From assembly GCF_900107045.1 (NCBI RefSeq), contig NZ_FNON01000008.1:62001-126000 (forward strand): a stretch of 64,000 bases of DNA, written 5' to 3'. Each line of letters opens with the position of its first letter. Positions within the stretch are counted from its first letter, which is position 1. The notes below the pieces were generated by a model. That model was not told the DNA's origin, searched no databases, and saw only the letters and a list, made by a program, of their open reading frames with translations. This DNA comes from Amycolatopsis xylanica. Its GTDB lineage: Bacteria; Actinomycetota; Actinomycetes; Mycobacteriales; Pseudonocardiaceae. The translations under genes were made by a program, and so were the position numbers. Positions 8,406 through 17,910 of this stretch are shown in pieces.

Positions 8406-9431
8406 ATGACCGACCTCCGTCATGGCCCGATCGCGGTGCTGACGACCGCGCACGCGATCTTCGAACGCACCAGGGTGACCGTGGCCCCGCGCCTCAGGTC
8501 CACTGTGGACAAACTACCCGGCGGCGTGCGCGACATCGCCGGCTATCACTTCGGCTGGTGCGACGAGCGCGGCGCGCCCGCGGCCGCGACGCCGGGCAAG
8601 ATGTTGCGGCCCGCCTTGACCTTGCTGTGCGCGGAGGCCGTCGGCGCGCACGCCACGCAGGCGATCGAGCCCGCCGTCGCCGTCGAGCTGGTGCACAACT
8701 TCTCGCTGGTGCACGACGACGTGATGGACGGCGACGCGCTGCGCCGGTCGCGGCCGACGGTCTGGTCGGTTTTCGGCGTGCCCATGGCGATTCTGACCGG
8801 TGACGCGCTCGTGGTGCTCGCCATGGAGGTGCTCGCGGACACGCCGTCGTCCGCGACCAAGCTCGCCGTGGCGATGCGCGAGCTGATCGAAGGCCAGTTC
8901 CTCGATCTGTCGTTCGAGCGGCTCGCCACGGTCGGCCTCGACGCGTGCCTCGCGATGGCGGGCGGCAAGACCGCCGCGCTCCTGCGCTGCGCCTGCGAGC
9001 TCGGCGCCGCGCACGGCGGCGGGTCGCCGTCGGCCGTCAACGCGCTCGGCCGGTTCGGCTGGCATCTCGGGCTGGCGTTCCAGCTCGTCGACGATCTGCT
9101 CGGGATCTGGGGTGATCCGGCGGTGACCGGCAAGCCCGTGCTGGCCGATCTGGTGGCAGGCAAGAAGTCCTTGCCGGTCGCGGCCGCGCTGGCCTCGGGC
9201 GGGCGCGGCGCCGAGCAGCTCGCCGAACTCGCCGCCGCGCCGCCGGAACACCGGGACGTGCTGGCCATGGCGGCGCTCATCGAACGGCTCGGCGGCCGGT
9301 CGTGGGCGCATTCCGTCGCCGAAGCCCAGGTGCACACCGCGCTGGCGTGTCTCGACGAGGCCGGCGTGGCGCCTGCCGCCCGTGACGACCTGATCGCGCT
9401 AGCCACGCTGGTCACCGAACGGGATCGGTGA
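8406..9431 (+). CDS. Trans-isoprenyl (polyprenyl) diphosphate synthase
   Basis: The enzyme condenses isopentenyl diphosphate with an allylic diphosphate to make a linear C15-C20 prenyl chain. The first Asp-rich motif is HDDVMDGD (about residue 103) and the second is LVDDLLGIWGD (about 230). GKMLRPAL near residue 62 and GGKTAALLRCA are also family signatures. The start at 8406 gives MTDLRHGP and a normal length of 341 residues. It overlaps the cyclase gene by 4 bases (GTGA), so the two are translationally coupled. Product chain length cannot be fixed from sequence; GGPP is most likely given the downstream cyclase. Confidence 0.9.
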   Translation: MTDLRHGPIAVLTTAHAIFERTRVTVAPRLRSTVDKLPGGVRDIAGYHFGWCDERGAPAAATPGKMLRPALTLLCAEAVGAHATQAIEPAVAVELVHNFSLVHDDVMDGDALRRSRPTVWSVFGVPMAILTGDALVVLAMEVLADTPSSATKLAVAMRELIEGQFLDLSFERLATVGLDACLAMAGGKTAALLRCACELGAAHGGGSPSAVNALGRFGWHLGLAFQLVDDLLGIWGDPAVTGKPVLADLVAGKKSLPVAAALASGGRGAEQLAELAAAPPEHRDVLAMAALIERLGGRSWAHSVAEAQVHTALACLDEAGVAPAARDDLIALATLVTERDR

Positions 9432-10420
9432 CGACCATGCCACTCGAGATCCCCGACCTGGACCGCCGCTATCCGTTGCGCCGCAGTCCGCATTACGAAG
9501 CGGTCGCCGACGAGTTCCACGCCTGGTTCCTCGATCAGGGCCTGTTCACCACCGAGAAGCAACGCAAAGCCTTTGTCGCCAAGGACTATCCGTATCTCGT
9601 CTCGATCGCCTGGCCCGCCTGCGACCGGCGGACGCTCTGGGACTTCGCGACGCTGGCCGCCGCGCTTTCCGAACGGGACGACGAGGCCGACGCGGCCAGG
9701 GCCGGCGCGTCGCTCGGCAAGCTCCGTGCCAGCCTCGCGGATGTCCAAGCACACCAGTCGACCAGCTCGGAGCGCCGGTGGGGACCGCTGCTCGCGAAGG
9801 TCTGGCGGAGCATGCTGGAGTACGTCTCGCCGCAGATGATGACCAGGCTCGCTGACGCGATCTCCGGGTACCTCGAAGGCTGCATCGCTTACGACCTCAA
9901 GCAGATCGACGGCTACCGGTTCGGCTGCGTCGAGGACTATCTCGAAATCCGCCGCTTCACCATCGCGCAGCGCGTGGACCAGGTGCTGACCGAAATCAGC
10001 CTCGGGATCGACCTCGGCCAGGCACGCGACGACAAGCTGATCAAGGACCTGTGCGACCGCGATGTCGAGCGCGTGATCGTTTACCACGACCTGCTTTCGC
10101 TGCGGAAGGATCTCGCCGAGGGCGAGACCGAGAACATCGTGCTGGTGATCGCCGGCACCGAGGGCTGCGACCTGCAGGAGGCCGTGCACCGCACCTGCCG
10201 CCTGCTGGACAAGAAAATGGACCGCTACGAGGAAAGCGCCAGGAAGGTGCGGTTGTCGCCGCTCGGCTGGCGCGATGACGTCTGCCTGTTCGTGGACGGG
10301 CTCAACGACTTCACGTCCGGGCTCATCGAGTGGGCGACCTGTTCGGCGCGCTACACGATGGGCGAAACCAGCCAGTGGGCCACCAAGACGCAGATCGTGA
10401 GTGAGACGCCATGCCGATGA
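9428..10420 (+). CDS. Class I terpene cyclase with atypical metal motifs
   Basis: This 330-residue protein has the all-alpha class I terpene synthase pattern. An Asp-rich DDEAD sits at the usual first-motif position (about residues 77-81), after the WPACDRRTLWDF helix. The second metal motif reads HDLLSLRKD instead of the usual NDxxSxxKE, so Asn is His and Glu is Asp. A late SARY supplies the conserved Arg-Tyr. The residues before DDEAD are polar (ALSER), which is also unusual. It should cyclise the prenyl diphosphate from the upstream synthase. The start could be the GTG at 9428 or an ATG at 9437. It overlaps the P450 gene. Confidence 0.8.
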   Translation: MTTMPLEIPDLDRRYPLRRSPHYEAVADEFHAWFLDQGLFTTEKQRKAFVAKDYPYLVSIAWPACDRRTLWDFATLAAALSERDDEADAARAGASLGKLRASLADVQAHQSTSSERRWGPLLAKVWRSMLEYVSPQMMTRLADAISGYLEGCIAYDLKQIDGYRFGCVEDYLEIRRFTIAQRVDQVLTEISLGIDLGQARDDKLIKDLCDRDVERVIVYHDLLSLRKDLAEGETENIVLVIAGTEGCDLQEAVHRTCRLLDKKMDRYEESARKVRLSPLGWRDDVCLFVDGLNDFTSGLIEWATCSARYTMGETSQWATKTQIVSETPCR

Positions 10421-11706
10421 CACGGGGACTTCCGGTGCTGGGCCACGCGCTGCGGCTGGCGCGCACGCCGTTGCGATTCGTCGAATCCGCGCGGGACAGT
10501 GGCGACGTCGTCGTCTTCCGGCTCGGGCCCAAGCGCTGTTACCTGGTCAACGATCCGGCTCTGGTGCGCGAGGTTTTGGTCACCAGGCAGAAGAACTTCG
10601 TCAAGGGCGGTCCCTTGTACGAGCAGCTGCGCAATCTGGTCGGCAAGGGGCTCGTCGCGTCGAGCGGGCAGCTGCACCGGCGGCAGCGCAAGCTGGTCCA
10701 GCCCGCGTTCCATCACCAGCGGATCGCGGGCTACGCGGAGGCCATCGCCGAAGTCGTCACCAGCACGTCCGAGAGCTGGCATGACGGGCAGGTGCTCGAC
10801 GTCAATCACGAGATGCACTCGGTGAGCATCGGCATCCTGGCGAAGACGCTGTGCACCGCGCTGCCTGGTGACGAGTTCGCCGACGAGATCCGGCGGTCGC
10901 TTCCGGTGCTGCTGCAGGGAATCGCGCGTCGCGCGTACGTGCCCGCCGGGTTCTTGCACAAGCTGCCGCTGCCCGCCAACCGCCGGTTCGACGAGGCGCT
11001 GACCGGGCTGTGCGCGCTGATCGACCGGCTCGTCGCCGCCTGTCACGCGGACCCGGTGGACCGCGGCGACCTGCTGTCGCTGCTGACGTTGTCCGGGTCG
11101 ATGTCGGATCAGCAGCTGCGAGACGAGGTGATGACCATGCTGCTGGCCGGGTTCGAGACGGCCGCGACGACGTTGATGTGGACCTTGCAGGTGCTGAGCA
11201 CCCAGCCGGAGATCCAGCGGCGCGTGCAGGAGGAAGTGGACGGCGTCCTTTCGGGGCGGCAGGCGGGTCTCGAGGACCTGCCGAAGCTGGGCTACCTCCG
11301 CAACGTGCTGCTGGAGGCGATGCGGCGGTATCCGATCGCCTGGCTGCTGACGCGCCGCTGCGTCGACGAGACCGAGCTCGGCGGGGTACGGATCCCTGCC
11401 GACGCGGACGTCTTCTACAGCCCGTACGCGCTGCACCACCACCCGGCGTACTTCAGCGAGCCGCACACGTTCGATCCGGACCGCTGGCTGTCCGAAACCG
11501 CCAGGCCGTCCCACGCCTATCTGCCGTTCGGCGCGGGCACGCACAAATGCGTCGGCGAGTCCTTCGCGATGACCGAGATGATGCTCGCGGTCGCGGCGAT
11601 CACGGCGCGCTGGCACGTGCTGCCGGTGCCGGACAGGCCGTTCGAGTGGTCGGCGACCAGCACGTACTCGCCGAAGGACTTACGGCTCGTCATCGAAGCG
11701 CGGTAG
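10411..11706 (+). CDS. Cytochrome P450 of the terpenoid operon
   Basis: The 431-residue protein has all P450 landmarks: I-helix AGFETAATT, ExxR in EAMRRYP, and the heme loop FGAGTHKC with Cys380 as axial ligand. The DPVDRGDLLSLL and FDPDRWL segments are also typical. As third gene of an overlapping operon it probably oxidises the terpene made by the cyclase. An ATG at 10417 forms ATGA with the upstream stop and is an alternative start. Its 3' end overlaps the convergent LuxR regulator by 17 bases. No dedicated ferredoxin gene is present. Confidence 0.9.
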   Translation: MPMTRGLPVLGHALRLARTPLRFVESARDSGDVVVFRLGPKRCYLVNDPALVREVLVTRQKNFVKGGPLYEQLRNLVGKGLVASSGQLHRRQRKLVQPAFHHQRIAGYAEAIAEVVTSTSESWHDGQVLDVNHEMHSVSIGILAKTLCTALPGDEFADEIRRSLPVLLQGIARRAYVPAGFLHKLPLPANRRFDEALTGLCALIDRLVAACHADPVDRGDLLSLLTLSGSMSDQQLRDEVMTMLLAGFETAATTLMWTLQVLSTQPEIQRRVQEEVDGVLSGRQAGLEDLPKLGYLRNVLLEAMRRYPIAWLLTRRCVDETELGGVRIPADADVFYSPYALHHHPAYFSEPHTFDPDRWLSETARPSHAYLPFGAGTHKCVGESFAMTEMMLAVAAITARWHVLPVPDRPFEWSATSTYSPKDLRLVIEAR

Positions 11707-14332
11707 CCAGATCGGTCCGCGCGGTGATGCCGAGCTTGCGATAGACGCTGGTCAGGTGAATCTCGACGGTCCGAACGGCGACCTGGAGCCGTCCGGCGAT
11801 CTGACGGTTGGTGTGGCCCTGCCGCGCGAGCAGGGCCACCCGGCGTTCGCTCGCGGTCAGCGCGCGGGCGCCGGTGAGATACCCGCCGCGCGGGCGTCCA
11901 CCGGCACGGCGGAGTTCGGCGTGCCCGCGCCTGGCCAGCGGCCCGGCGCCACAGCGTTCGGCGAGCTCGGCGCCTTGGCGCAGCGCGGTCCTGGCGCGGG
12001 AAACGGCACCCGCCATGTGCTCGGCGGTGCCGAGGTCGATCAGGGCGTGCGCGAGTTCGAGGCCTTCGAGCAGGTCAACGGCCTCGCGGGCCAGCTTCAG
12101 GCCCGCCGCGCCCGGTGTGATGGCCCCCGCGACGCGCAGACTCACGCCGAGGCTGCGGCGCAGGCCGCTCGCGCGGGCGATCTCGACTTCCTCGCCTGCC
12201 AGCGCGCGGGCGCGGGCGTGGTCGCCGAGCGCGTAAACGCCAGTCGCGGCCAGGGAACGCCAGTTGCCCATGGCCGGGTTGTCCCAGCCCCACGCGACCA
12301 TCCGGCGCCCGGCTTCGAGCAGCGCGGCGGTGCCTTCGGCGACGCGGCCGCCAGCGATGCGCAGTTTTCCTTGCGACAGCAGGAATCGGGCGCGGTTCCA
12401 GCCGTGGTCGCCGTCGTACATCGGATAGCGGGCCAGCGCGCGCTCAGCGCGGTCGTAGTCTCCACAAAGGACATACGCGTCGACGAGCCCGGCGATGAGC
12501 AGCGGATCATTCCTGCGCAGCAACGGCGTCGGCGCGAGTTCCAGCATCGATTCCGCCAGCGCCGCCGCCTTCGCGAGTTCACCGTGGCGGAGGTAGGCGT
12601 CGGTGAGCAGCACGACGGTGGGCAATCCGCGCGGCAGGGTTTCGAGCACGCGGATGGCTTCGGGCACGCGGTCGCAGTAGAGGAGCGCGCCCGCCGCGGC
12701 CGTCGCGGCGGGGAAGATCGTGTGGTCGCTCGCCACGCCCCGGTCGAGCGTCAGGTTCGCCAGGTGGACACCCTCGCCGATGTCACCGCGCGCGGCGCTG
12801 AGGAACGCCCGGATGGCGAGCAGCGCGCGTTCGCCGGGCGTGTCACCCATCGGGACGGTTTCCCAGTCCGCGCGGGGATTCCAGGTGGCGAGGTTGGCCG
12901 TGGAGAGCGCGAGCCGTTGCGCGGTCAACACCAGCGCGCAGTCGCGGCCCCGGACGCGGATGGCCGCGCGTTCCAGGATCTCGTGTGCCTCGACGGGACG
13001 TCCGCCATGGGAAACGGCCTGCGCCAGCACGGAATACGCCTGCGCGTACAGCTCGGGGTCCTGGTGGGGGTCGATTCCGGCGGCGACCTCGGTCAGTGTG
13101 TCGGCGACCCGGCGGGCGTCGAACCACGGGGTGGTCGCGGCGAGCATGTCGAGCAGATCGCGCGGGTCGGCCGGGTGTTCCCGGAGCGCGCGGCACACCA
13201 GCTCGCCCGCCTTGACGGCGTCTTCCCGGCTCAGCGCGGTCCGGGCGGCCTGCGCGAGCACGATCACCCGCCACACCTCGTCGCCGGGCGCGGTCTCGAG
13301 CAGGTGCTTCGCGATCTTCTCGGCCTCGGAATCCTTGTCGTACAAGTGTTTTGCCGCTTCAGCATGCGCTTTCTCGACCTCGTCGGCGGACATCCCGGCG
13401 AGGACGGTCTCGGCGGTGAACTCGTGCACGAACCGCGGCGCGGCGCCGCCGGTCGTCAGACCGGACTCGGCGAGCAGATGGGCGGCCTGGCGTGCCTCCA
13501 CGCTGTCCATCTCCAGGGCATCGCTCGCGATGGCGAGCGTCCGCGCCATCTCCAGGCAGCGCGGCGGCAGCTCGGCCAGCCGATACCGGATCACTTCGGA
13601 CAACGCGCGGCTCGCGTACCAGGCGACGGAGTCGGCTTCCCTGGCCCCGTGCCTGGCCAGGCTTTCCAGCAGCCGGTCCAGCATCTGCGGATTGCCGCCT
13701 GTGGCCCGGTGACATTCTTTCGCGAACGCTTCGTCCGACTCGCCCACGATGTCCCGGACAGCGGTCTCACTGAGCGGCCGGAGTGAGAGCGTCCGCGCGG
13801 CCACGAACGCCGGGTCGTCTCGGAACGCCCCGCCACGACGGCCCAGCACGACGAGCACGGCCAGCTCCCGCAGCCGCCGCGCGACGTACGCCAGCCAGCC
13901 GAGCGACGCGCGGTCCGCCCAGTCGACGTCATCGACGAGAAGCAGCACCGGCTCCCGCTCGGCCAGGTTCGCGAGCAGCCAGAACAACCCGTGCAGCGCG
14001 GCGAAGTCTCCTTCGGGCGTGACGGCCCGCGGGTCCAGCGCCCGCAGTGCCAGCTCGGCGGAGCCGGTGAGGAGTCGCGCACGCTCGCGGGTGTCCGCTG
14101 TGGCCAGCACGGGTTCCAGCAGCTGGCGGACGAGCCCGAGTCCGAACTCACGCTCGGGCAGGCTTCCCTGGGCGCGCAGCACCCGCATGCCCGTGGTCTG
14201 CGCGAGGTGGTCGAGCATCGCGGTCCGCCCGATCCCCGGCGGCCCTTCGATCACCGCCACCGCGCCCCGCCCGGCCCGCGCCCGCTCCGCGAGCGCCGAC
14301 AGCTCGGCCAGCTCGGCCTCCCGTTCGAGCAT
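11690..14332 (-). CDS. LAL-family LuxR transcriptional regulator (MalT-like ATPase)
   Basis: This large (880-residue) STAND-type activator has Walker A GPPGIGRT at residues 30-37 and Walker B VLLLVDDVDWAD (about 130). A long TPR-like sensor region follows. The C-terminal LuxR HTH (about 815-875) reads TASERRVALLARQGHTNRQIAGRL then RTVEIHLTSVYRKLGI. GGGAGG precedes the ATG. Members respond to a ligand and often control secondary metabolism. It converges on the terpenoid operon, making it a candidate but unproven regulator of that operon. Confidence 0.9.
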   Translation of the reverse strand: MLEREAELAELSALAERARAGRGAVAVIEGPPGIGRTAMLDHLAQTTGMRVLRAQGSLPEREFGLGLVRQLLEPVLATADTRERARLLTGSAELALRALDPRAVTPEGDFAALHGLFWLLANLAEREPVLLLVDDVDWADRASLGWLAYVARRLRELAVLVVLGRRGGAFRDDPAFVAARTLSLRPLSETAVRDIVGESDEAFAKECHRATGGNPQMLDRLLESLARHGAREADSVAWYASRALSEVIRYRLAELPPRCLEMARTLAIASDALEMDSVEARQAAHLLAESGLTTGGAAPRFVHEFTAETVLAGMSADEVEKAHAEAAKHLYDKDSEAEKIAKHLLETAPGDEVWRVIVLAQAARTALSREDAVKAGELVCRALREHPADPRDLLDMLAATTPWFDARRVADTLTEVAAGIDPHQDPELYAQAYSVLAQAVSHGGRPVEAHEILERAAIRVRGRDCALVLTAQRLALSTANLATWNPRADWETVPMGDTPGERALLAIRAFLSAARGDIGEGVHLANLTLDRGVASDHTIFPAATAAAGALLYCDRVPEAIRVLETLPRGLPTVVLLTDAYLRHGELAKAAALAESMLELAPTPLLRRNDPLLIAGLVDAYVLCGDYDRAERALARYPMYDGDHGWNRARFLLSQGKLRIAGGRVAEGTAALLEAGRRMVAWGWDNPAMGNWRSLAATGVYALGDHARARALAGEEVEIARASGLRRSLGVSLRVAGAITPGAAGLKLAREAVDLLEGLELAHALIDLGTAEHMAGAVSRARTALRQGAELAERCGAGPLARRGHAELRRAGGRPRGGYLTGARALTASERRVALLARQGHTNRQIAGRLQVAVRTVEIHLTSVYRKLGITARTDLATALR

Positions 14333-14464
14333 CTTCCACCTCCCCTGCCTCCCTGTTCACGTACCGCGCGGCCGTGAGGTTCACGATGGACCGGCCGAAC
14401 GGAGGCTGACCGCGGCGTCTCACTCTCGCTAAGTTGGTGAATGAATCACCGAGGGGAGCCCGGT

Positions 14465-15679
14465 ATGTCTCGAGTCCTGACCGCGTTGCTCGGCTTGGCC
14501 TTGCTGCCGATCGCCGCCGCACCCGCTGCCTACGCTGCTGAGGCGCCACCGGCGGCATGCAGTGACGAACCACGGGATCTGCCGATCGACGAGTTCACCG
14601 ACTATCGGGAACTGGTGGGCGAACTCGGCAGGCTGGAGCGGGCAAGCAAGGGCCGTGTCACCGTCAAGACGGCGGGCACGTCAACCCGTGGCAGGCGGAT
14701 CCACCAGGTCACCGTCGGCACCGGCCCGAAGGTCTTCCTTGTCTCCAGCGAAATCCACGGCAACGAGAAGACCGGAACCGACGCGATCCTCCGGATATTG
14801 GAGTATCTCGGCACTTCGGAGTCCCGCGAGGCCCAGCGCCTGCGCCGCACGATCACCTTCGTCGCGGTCCCCAAGCTCAACCCCGACGGCGCCGAACTCG
14901 ACCGCCGCGGCAACGACCTCTCCTGGGCCGAAGTCCAGCGCACCTTCCCCCAGCTCGCAGGCCGCCCGCCCGCCTGGAACTACCTCGACACCCAGCTGCA
15001 GGGCGACGATTACCGCACCCGCCCCGGCTTCGACGTCAACCGCGACTTCAACCCCGAACTCGGCTACCTCCCCCGCGCCGAGGACGTCCCCGGCGCCCCG
15101 GACCAGCCAGGCTGGTTCCTCACCCCGGAGGCCCGCGCACTGCGTTCGGTCTACGTCGGCCTGACGGCCCAGCGCGGCAAAGTGCCCGACGTGTACGTAG
15201 ACCTGCACCACCAGGGAGCCTGCGTCAAACAGGCGGGCAGCAACCGTTTCCTCGACGTGGGGATCGACTATCCCCCGTTGCCGGACAAGTTCTTCGAGCC
15301 GGGCCAGAAGTACGCCAAGTACCGCGACGTGTACACAAAGGACGCCTCACGCCAGCTCGCGATCAGCGGCTTCAACGGAATCCGCGACGCCGGCTACCTC
15401 GGCGCCCGCTACCCCCACGACGCGGCCCGCGACCTGCCGGGCCAGGCTCGGTGTTCGTTCGCGCTGAACGGAACCGGGACCGTGCTGTTCGAGGTTCGCG
15501 GCCAGACACAGACTCTGGGTCAGTGGCATCGGGAGCACTTCACTCGGGCGGTCATCGCGGGGCTGACGAACATGCTGCGTGACGTCAGTAGTGGAGCGGT
15601 GACGACCATCGACCCCGAGAGCTTCGACGACCTTCCCGGGACGATCGAAACCCTTGGCAGGGCTGAGATCGTCGAGTAG
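14465..15679 (+). CDS. Secreted M14-family zinc carboxypeptidase
   Basis: A Sec signal peptide (about 1-24, ending AYAAEA) precedes a carboxypeptidase A-like domain. Zinc ligands are His and Glu in EIHGNEKTG (about residue 98) and His in DLHHQG (about 245). NPDG and the DVNRDF substrate-binding Arg are present, and FEVRG near the end carries the likely catalytic Glu. It would trim C-terminal residues from extracellular peptides. The ATG at 14465 has GAGGGGA seven bases upstream and begins the signal peptide, so an earlier ATG at 14441 is rejected. It is divergent from the LAL regulator. Confidence 0.85.
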   Translation: MSRVLTALLGLALLPIAAAPAAYAAEAPPAACSDEPRDLPIDEFTDYRELVGELGRLERASKGRVTVKTAGTSTRGRRIHQVTVGTGPKVFLVSSEIHGNEKTGTDAILRILEYLGTSESREAQRLRRTITFVAVPKLNPDGAELDRRGNDLSWAEVQRTFPQLAGRPPAWNYLDTQLQGDDYRTRPGFDVNRDFNPELGYLPRAEDVPGAPDQPGWFLTPEARALRSVYVGLTAQRGKVPDVYVDLHHQGACVKQAGSNRFLDVGIDYPPLPDKFFEPGQKYAKYRDVYTKDASRQLAISGFNGIRDAGYLGARYPHDAARDLPGQARCSFALNGTGTVLFEVRGQTQTLGQWHREHFTRAVIAGLTNMLRDVSSGAVTTIDPESFDDLPGTIETLGRAEIVE

Positions 15680-15722
15680 GCCGGTCATGCCTTTCGAGTT
15701 CCCATCGCGTCTGCGTGTCCCT

Positions 15723-15904
15723 GGGTTTTGGGTCTGTTTGGGTCGGATCTAAAGACATCCCGTATGGACATTTCCGCTCCGGGGCCGGGTGGTGTTTGGG
15801 GTCGCCGCGGAAATATCCATACGGACCGAGGGCACGGTGGTCAGATTTCGTTGTGGCTCACCGGAAACCCCAGCTGGTACTTGCTGCCCGCCTGGGTGCT
15901 GGGT
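15723..15904. repeat. Left inverted-repeat arm flanking HNH gene
   Basis: The outer 117 bases match the complement of the right arm at roughly 85-90 percent by eye, with weaker similarity further in. Within the arm, positions 15761-15777 (CGTATGGACATTTCCGC) and 15807-15823 form their own 17-bp stem with one mismatch and a 29-base loop. Confidence 0.75.
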
Positions 15905-15961
15905 CGACCAGCCCGGCGTGTCTAGTGGCATATGACTCTAGATTCGCGTAGTGTGGAATGC

Positions 15962-17224
15962 ATGATCAGCACCGAATACCCCGACGCCGCAGCACCACCG
16001 GAATGGTGGCGCTGCGACAAAGACACGCTGCTGCTCGCCTACGTCGCCCGCGAACGAGAAAAACGGCGCCTGGAGGCCGAGCAAGGACAAATCCTCGCCG
16101 AGATCGAATCCCGGGGTGTGAAGGAGGTGACCGGCTACGCCACGGTGCCGGGGATGCTGGTCGATTGGGTGCAGATCAAGCACTCCGAGGCCAAAGCCCG
16201 CGTCGACCGCGCCCGCGCCCTCAACCCCCGCCAAGACGGCGGCACCCGGATTCCCGCACTCGCACCACATGCAGCAGCCGCGGCATTGAATGGTGATCTC
16301 GGGGCGGCGCAGCTGGATCCGATCATCGCCGCCCTCGGGGCACTCCCGCCCACGGTGTCAGCGGAGGATCGGGAGACCGGCGAGGAGATCCTGGTCAACC
16401 TGGCCCGCACCGCCGGACCACGCCAGATCACCCACGCCGCCAAGAACCTGCGCGACCGGCTCGACCCGGACGGGCGCGAACCCAAAGACCCCGACCCAGC
16501 CGAACCCCGCCACGAACTCGGCTTCGTGACCCACCGCGACGGCACCCACGGCATAAAGATCAAAACCGACGCCGAAACCATCGCCCGATTGAAAGCAACC
16601 CTGGACCCACTCGCCAAACCCCGCCCCGCCACCGAAGAAGAAGGCCGCGACACCCGCTCCCAATGGCAACGCCTCGGGGACGCGTTCGCCACCTTTGTCC
16701 GCATCGGCATGGGCAACCCCGACATCCCCACCCAAGCCGGAGACAGCGTGCACGTCGTGGTCACCCTCGGCCTCGACGAACTCAAGACCGGCATCGGGCG
16801 GGCATGCCTGGATTTGGTCGGAGATATCAGCGCCAGCGACGCACGCCTGCTCGCCTGCGACTGCAAAGTCATCCCGGTCACCCTCGGCTCCCACGGCGAA
16901 CCGCTCGATGTCGGCCGCGCCCAACGCCTCGCCACCCCGGCCCAGCGTCGGGCCCTCGCGATCCGCGACGGTGGCTGCGCCTTCCCCGGCTGCGACGCGC
17001 CCCCACAGCAATGCACCGCCCACCACATCGTTTTTTGGGCACACCATGGAGAAACCCGGATCGATAATCTCGTGCTGCTCTGCGGTCGGCACCACCGACT
17101 GATCCACAACAGTGACTGGGAAGTACGCATCGCCAGCGACGGACATCCCGAATTCATCCCACCGGCGTTCATCGACCCCGCACGCACACCCCGCCGCAAC
17201 ACCATGCACACCACACGAACCTGA
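15962..17224 (+). CDS. DUF222-HNH endonuclease family protein
   Basis: The N-terminal two thirds are the DUF222 helical domain. The C-terminal HNH nuclease (about residues 325-400) shows the zinc-type pattern GGCAFPGCD, then QCTAHHIVFW, then DNLVLLCGRHHRLIH. This family occurs in many copies in actinobacterial genomes and its function is unsettled. Neither the ATG at 15962 nor one at 15932 has a ribosome site, and TAGTGT just upstream suggests a leaderless transcript. It is enclosed by long inverted repeats, consistent with a selfish or mobile role. Confidence 0.85.
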   Translation: MISTEYPDAAAPPEWWRCDKDTLLLAYVAREREKRRLEAEQGQILAEIESRGVKEVTGYATVPGMLVDWVQIKHSEAKARVDRARALNPRQDGGTRIPALAPHAAAAALNGDLGAAQLDPIIAALGALPPTVSAEDRETGEEILVNLARTAGPRQITHAAKNLRDRLDPDGREPKDPDPAEPRHELGFVTHRDGTHGIKIKTDAETIARLKATLDPLAKPRPATEEEGRDTRSQWQRLGDAFATFVRIGMGNPDIPTQAGDSVHVVVTLGLDELKTGIGRACLDLVGDISASDARLLACDCKVIPVTLGSHGEPLDVGRAQRLATPAQRRALAIRDGGCAFPGCDAPPQQCTAHHIVFWAHHGETRIDNLVLLCGRHHRLIHNSDWEVRIASDGHPEFIPPAFIDPARTPRRNTMHTTRT

Positions 17225-17524
17225 ACCCCACCGCAGGCGCGGGAAGCCCACCCGGCCGAGGCAGATCCTCTTTACTCGCTTCCGGCGCAGCAGCCGCGCC
17301 CTAAAGCACCAGAAGTGCCGCCGCCGCGTACTCAAGCTACGCCCCCAGGCCCACCGGCACTGGCACAGAAATCCGTCCGGTCTTGTGCAGGCTTTTCGGC
17401 CACTCAGCGGCCGAATATCCCACATAACAACCAAATACCCGGGCCGAGCGCTCAAAAGATCTCGGCCGGACCACCCACCCGATCACCCTTCCCGCCGCCA
17501 TCGCACACCACGACCACGACAGCC

Positions 17525-17708
17525 CGAACCAACGCCCAGGCGCGCAGCAAGTACCACCTGAGGTTTCTGGCGAGCCCAAGCGGCGTTGTACCACCGTGCC
17601 CTCGGTCCGTATGGATATTTCCGCGGCGAGCACAAACACCACCCGACCCCACGAGCGGAAATTTCCATACGGGACCGCCCTAGATCCGACCCCAACAGAC
17701 CCAAAACC
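17525..17708. repeat. Right inverted-repeat arm flanking HNH gene
   Basis: This is the inverted partner of the arm beginning at 15723. Its inner stem pairs 17608-17624 with 17655-17671, again built on CGTATGGAnATTTCCGC. The 300 bases between the HNH stop and this arm contain only a small hairpin (TTCGGCC/GGCCGAA near 17395-17415) and no gene. Confidence 0.75.
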
Positions 17709-17792
17709 AGAGCAAGCCGGAGACCTCCCCCGCCCACCATCCACGCGCCTAGCCCACCCGCCCCGGGCCGAACACGACCGGTGGCCTGTGCC

Positions 17793-17897
17793 CAGACGGA
17801 CGACACGCGTGCACAGACGGACGACACGCGTACCCAGGTGGACGACACGCGTACACAGACGGACGACACGCGTACCTGGTCGGACGACACGCCAGCG
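17793..17897. repeat. 21-bp tandem repeat, five copies
   Basis: The unit CAGACGGACGACACGCGTAC is repeated with an exact period of 21 bases. Copies one, two and four are nearly identical; copies three and five are diverged. Each contains GGACGACACGC, mostly followed by the palindrome ACGCGT. It lies in gene-free DNA just outside the right inverted-repeat arm. It could be a minisatellite or an array of binding sites two helical turns apart. Confidence 0.75.
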
Positions 17898-17910
17898 TCC
17901 GACCGAGCCG

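Larger units (their letters stand above)
15723..17708 (+). mobile_element. Candidate DUF222-HNH mobile element bounded by long inverted repeats
   Basis: A single DUF222-HNH endonuclease gene sits between imperfect inverted repeats of about 180 bp, each of which folds on itself. DUF222-HNH genes form multicopy families in actinobacteria, such as the REP13E12 family of Mycobacterium tuberculosis. No transposase is present, and I could not identify a target-site duplication. Calling this mobile is an inference. Confidence 0.45.

Noticed and set aside
17483..17890. Minus-strand open frame with heptad VRVSSVC repeats
   Set aside because: It is produced by reading through the 21-bp tandem repeats and the inverted-repeat arm; no ribosome site or conserved domain.
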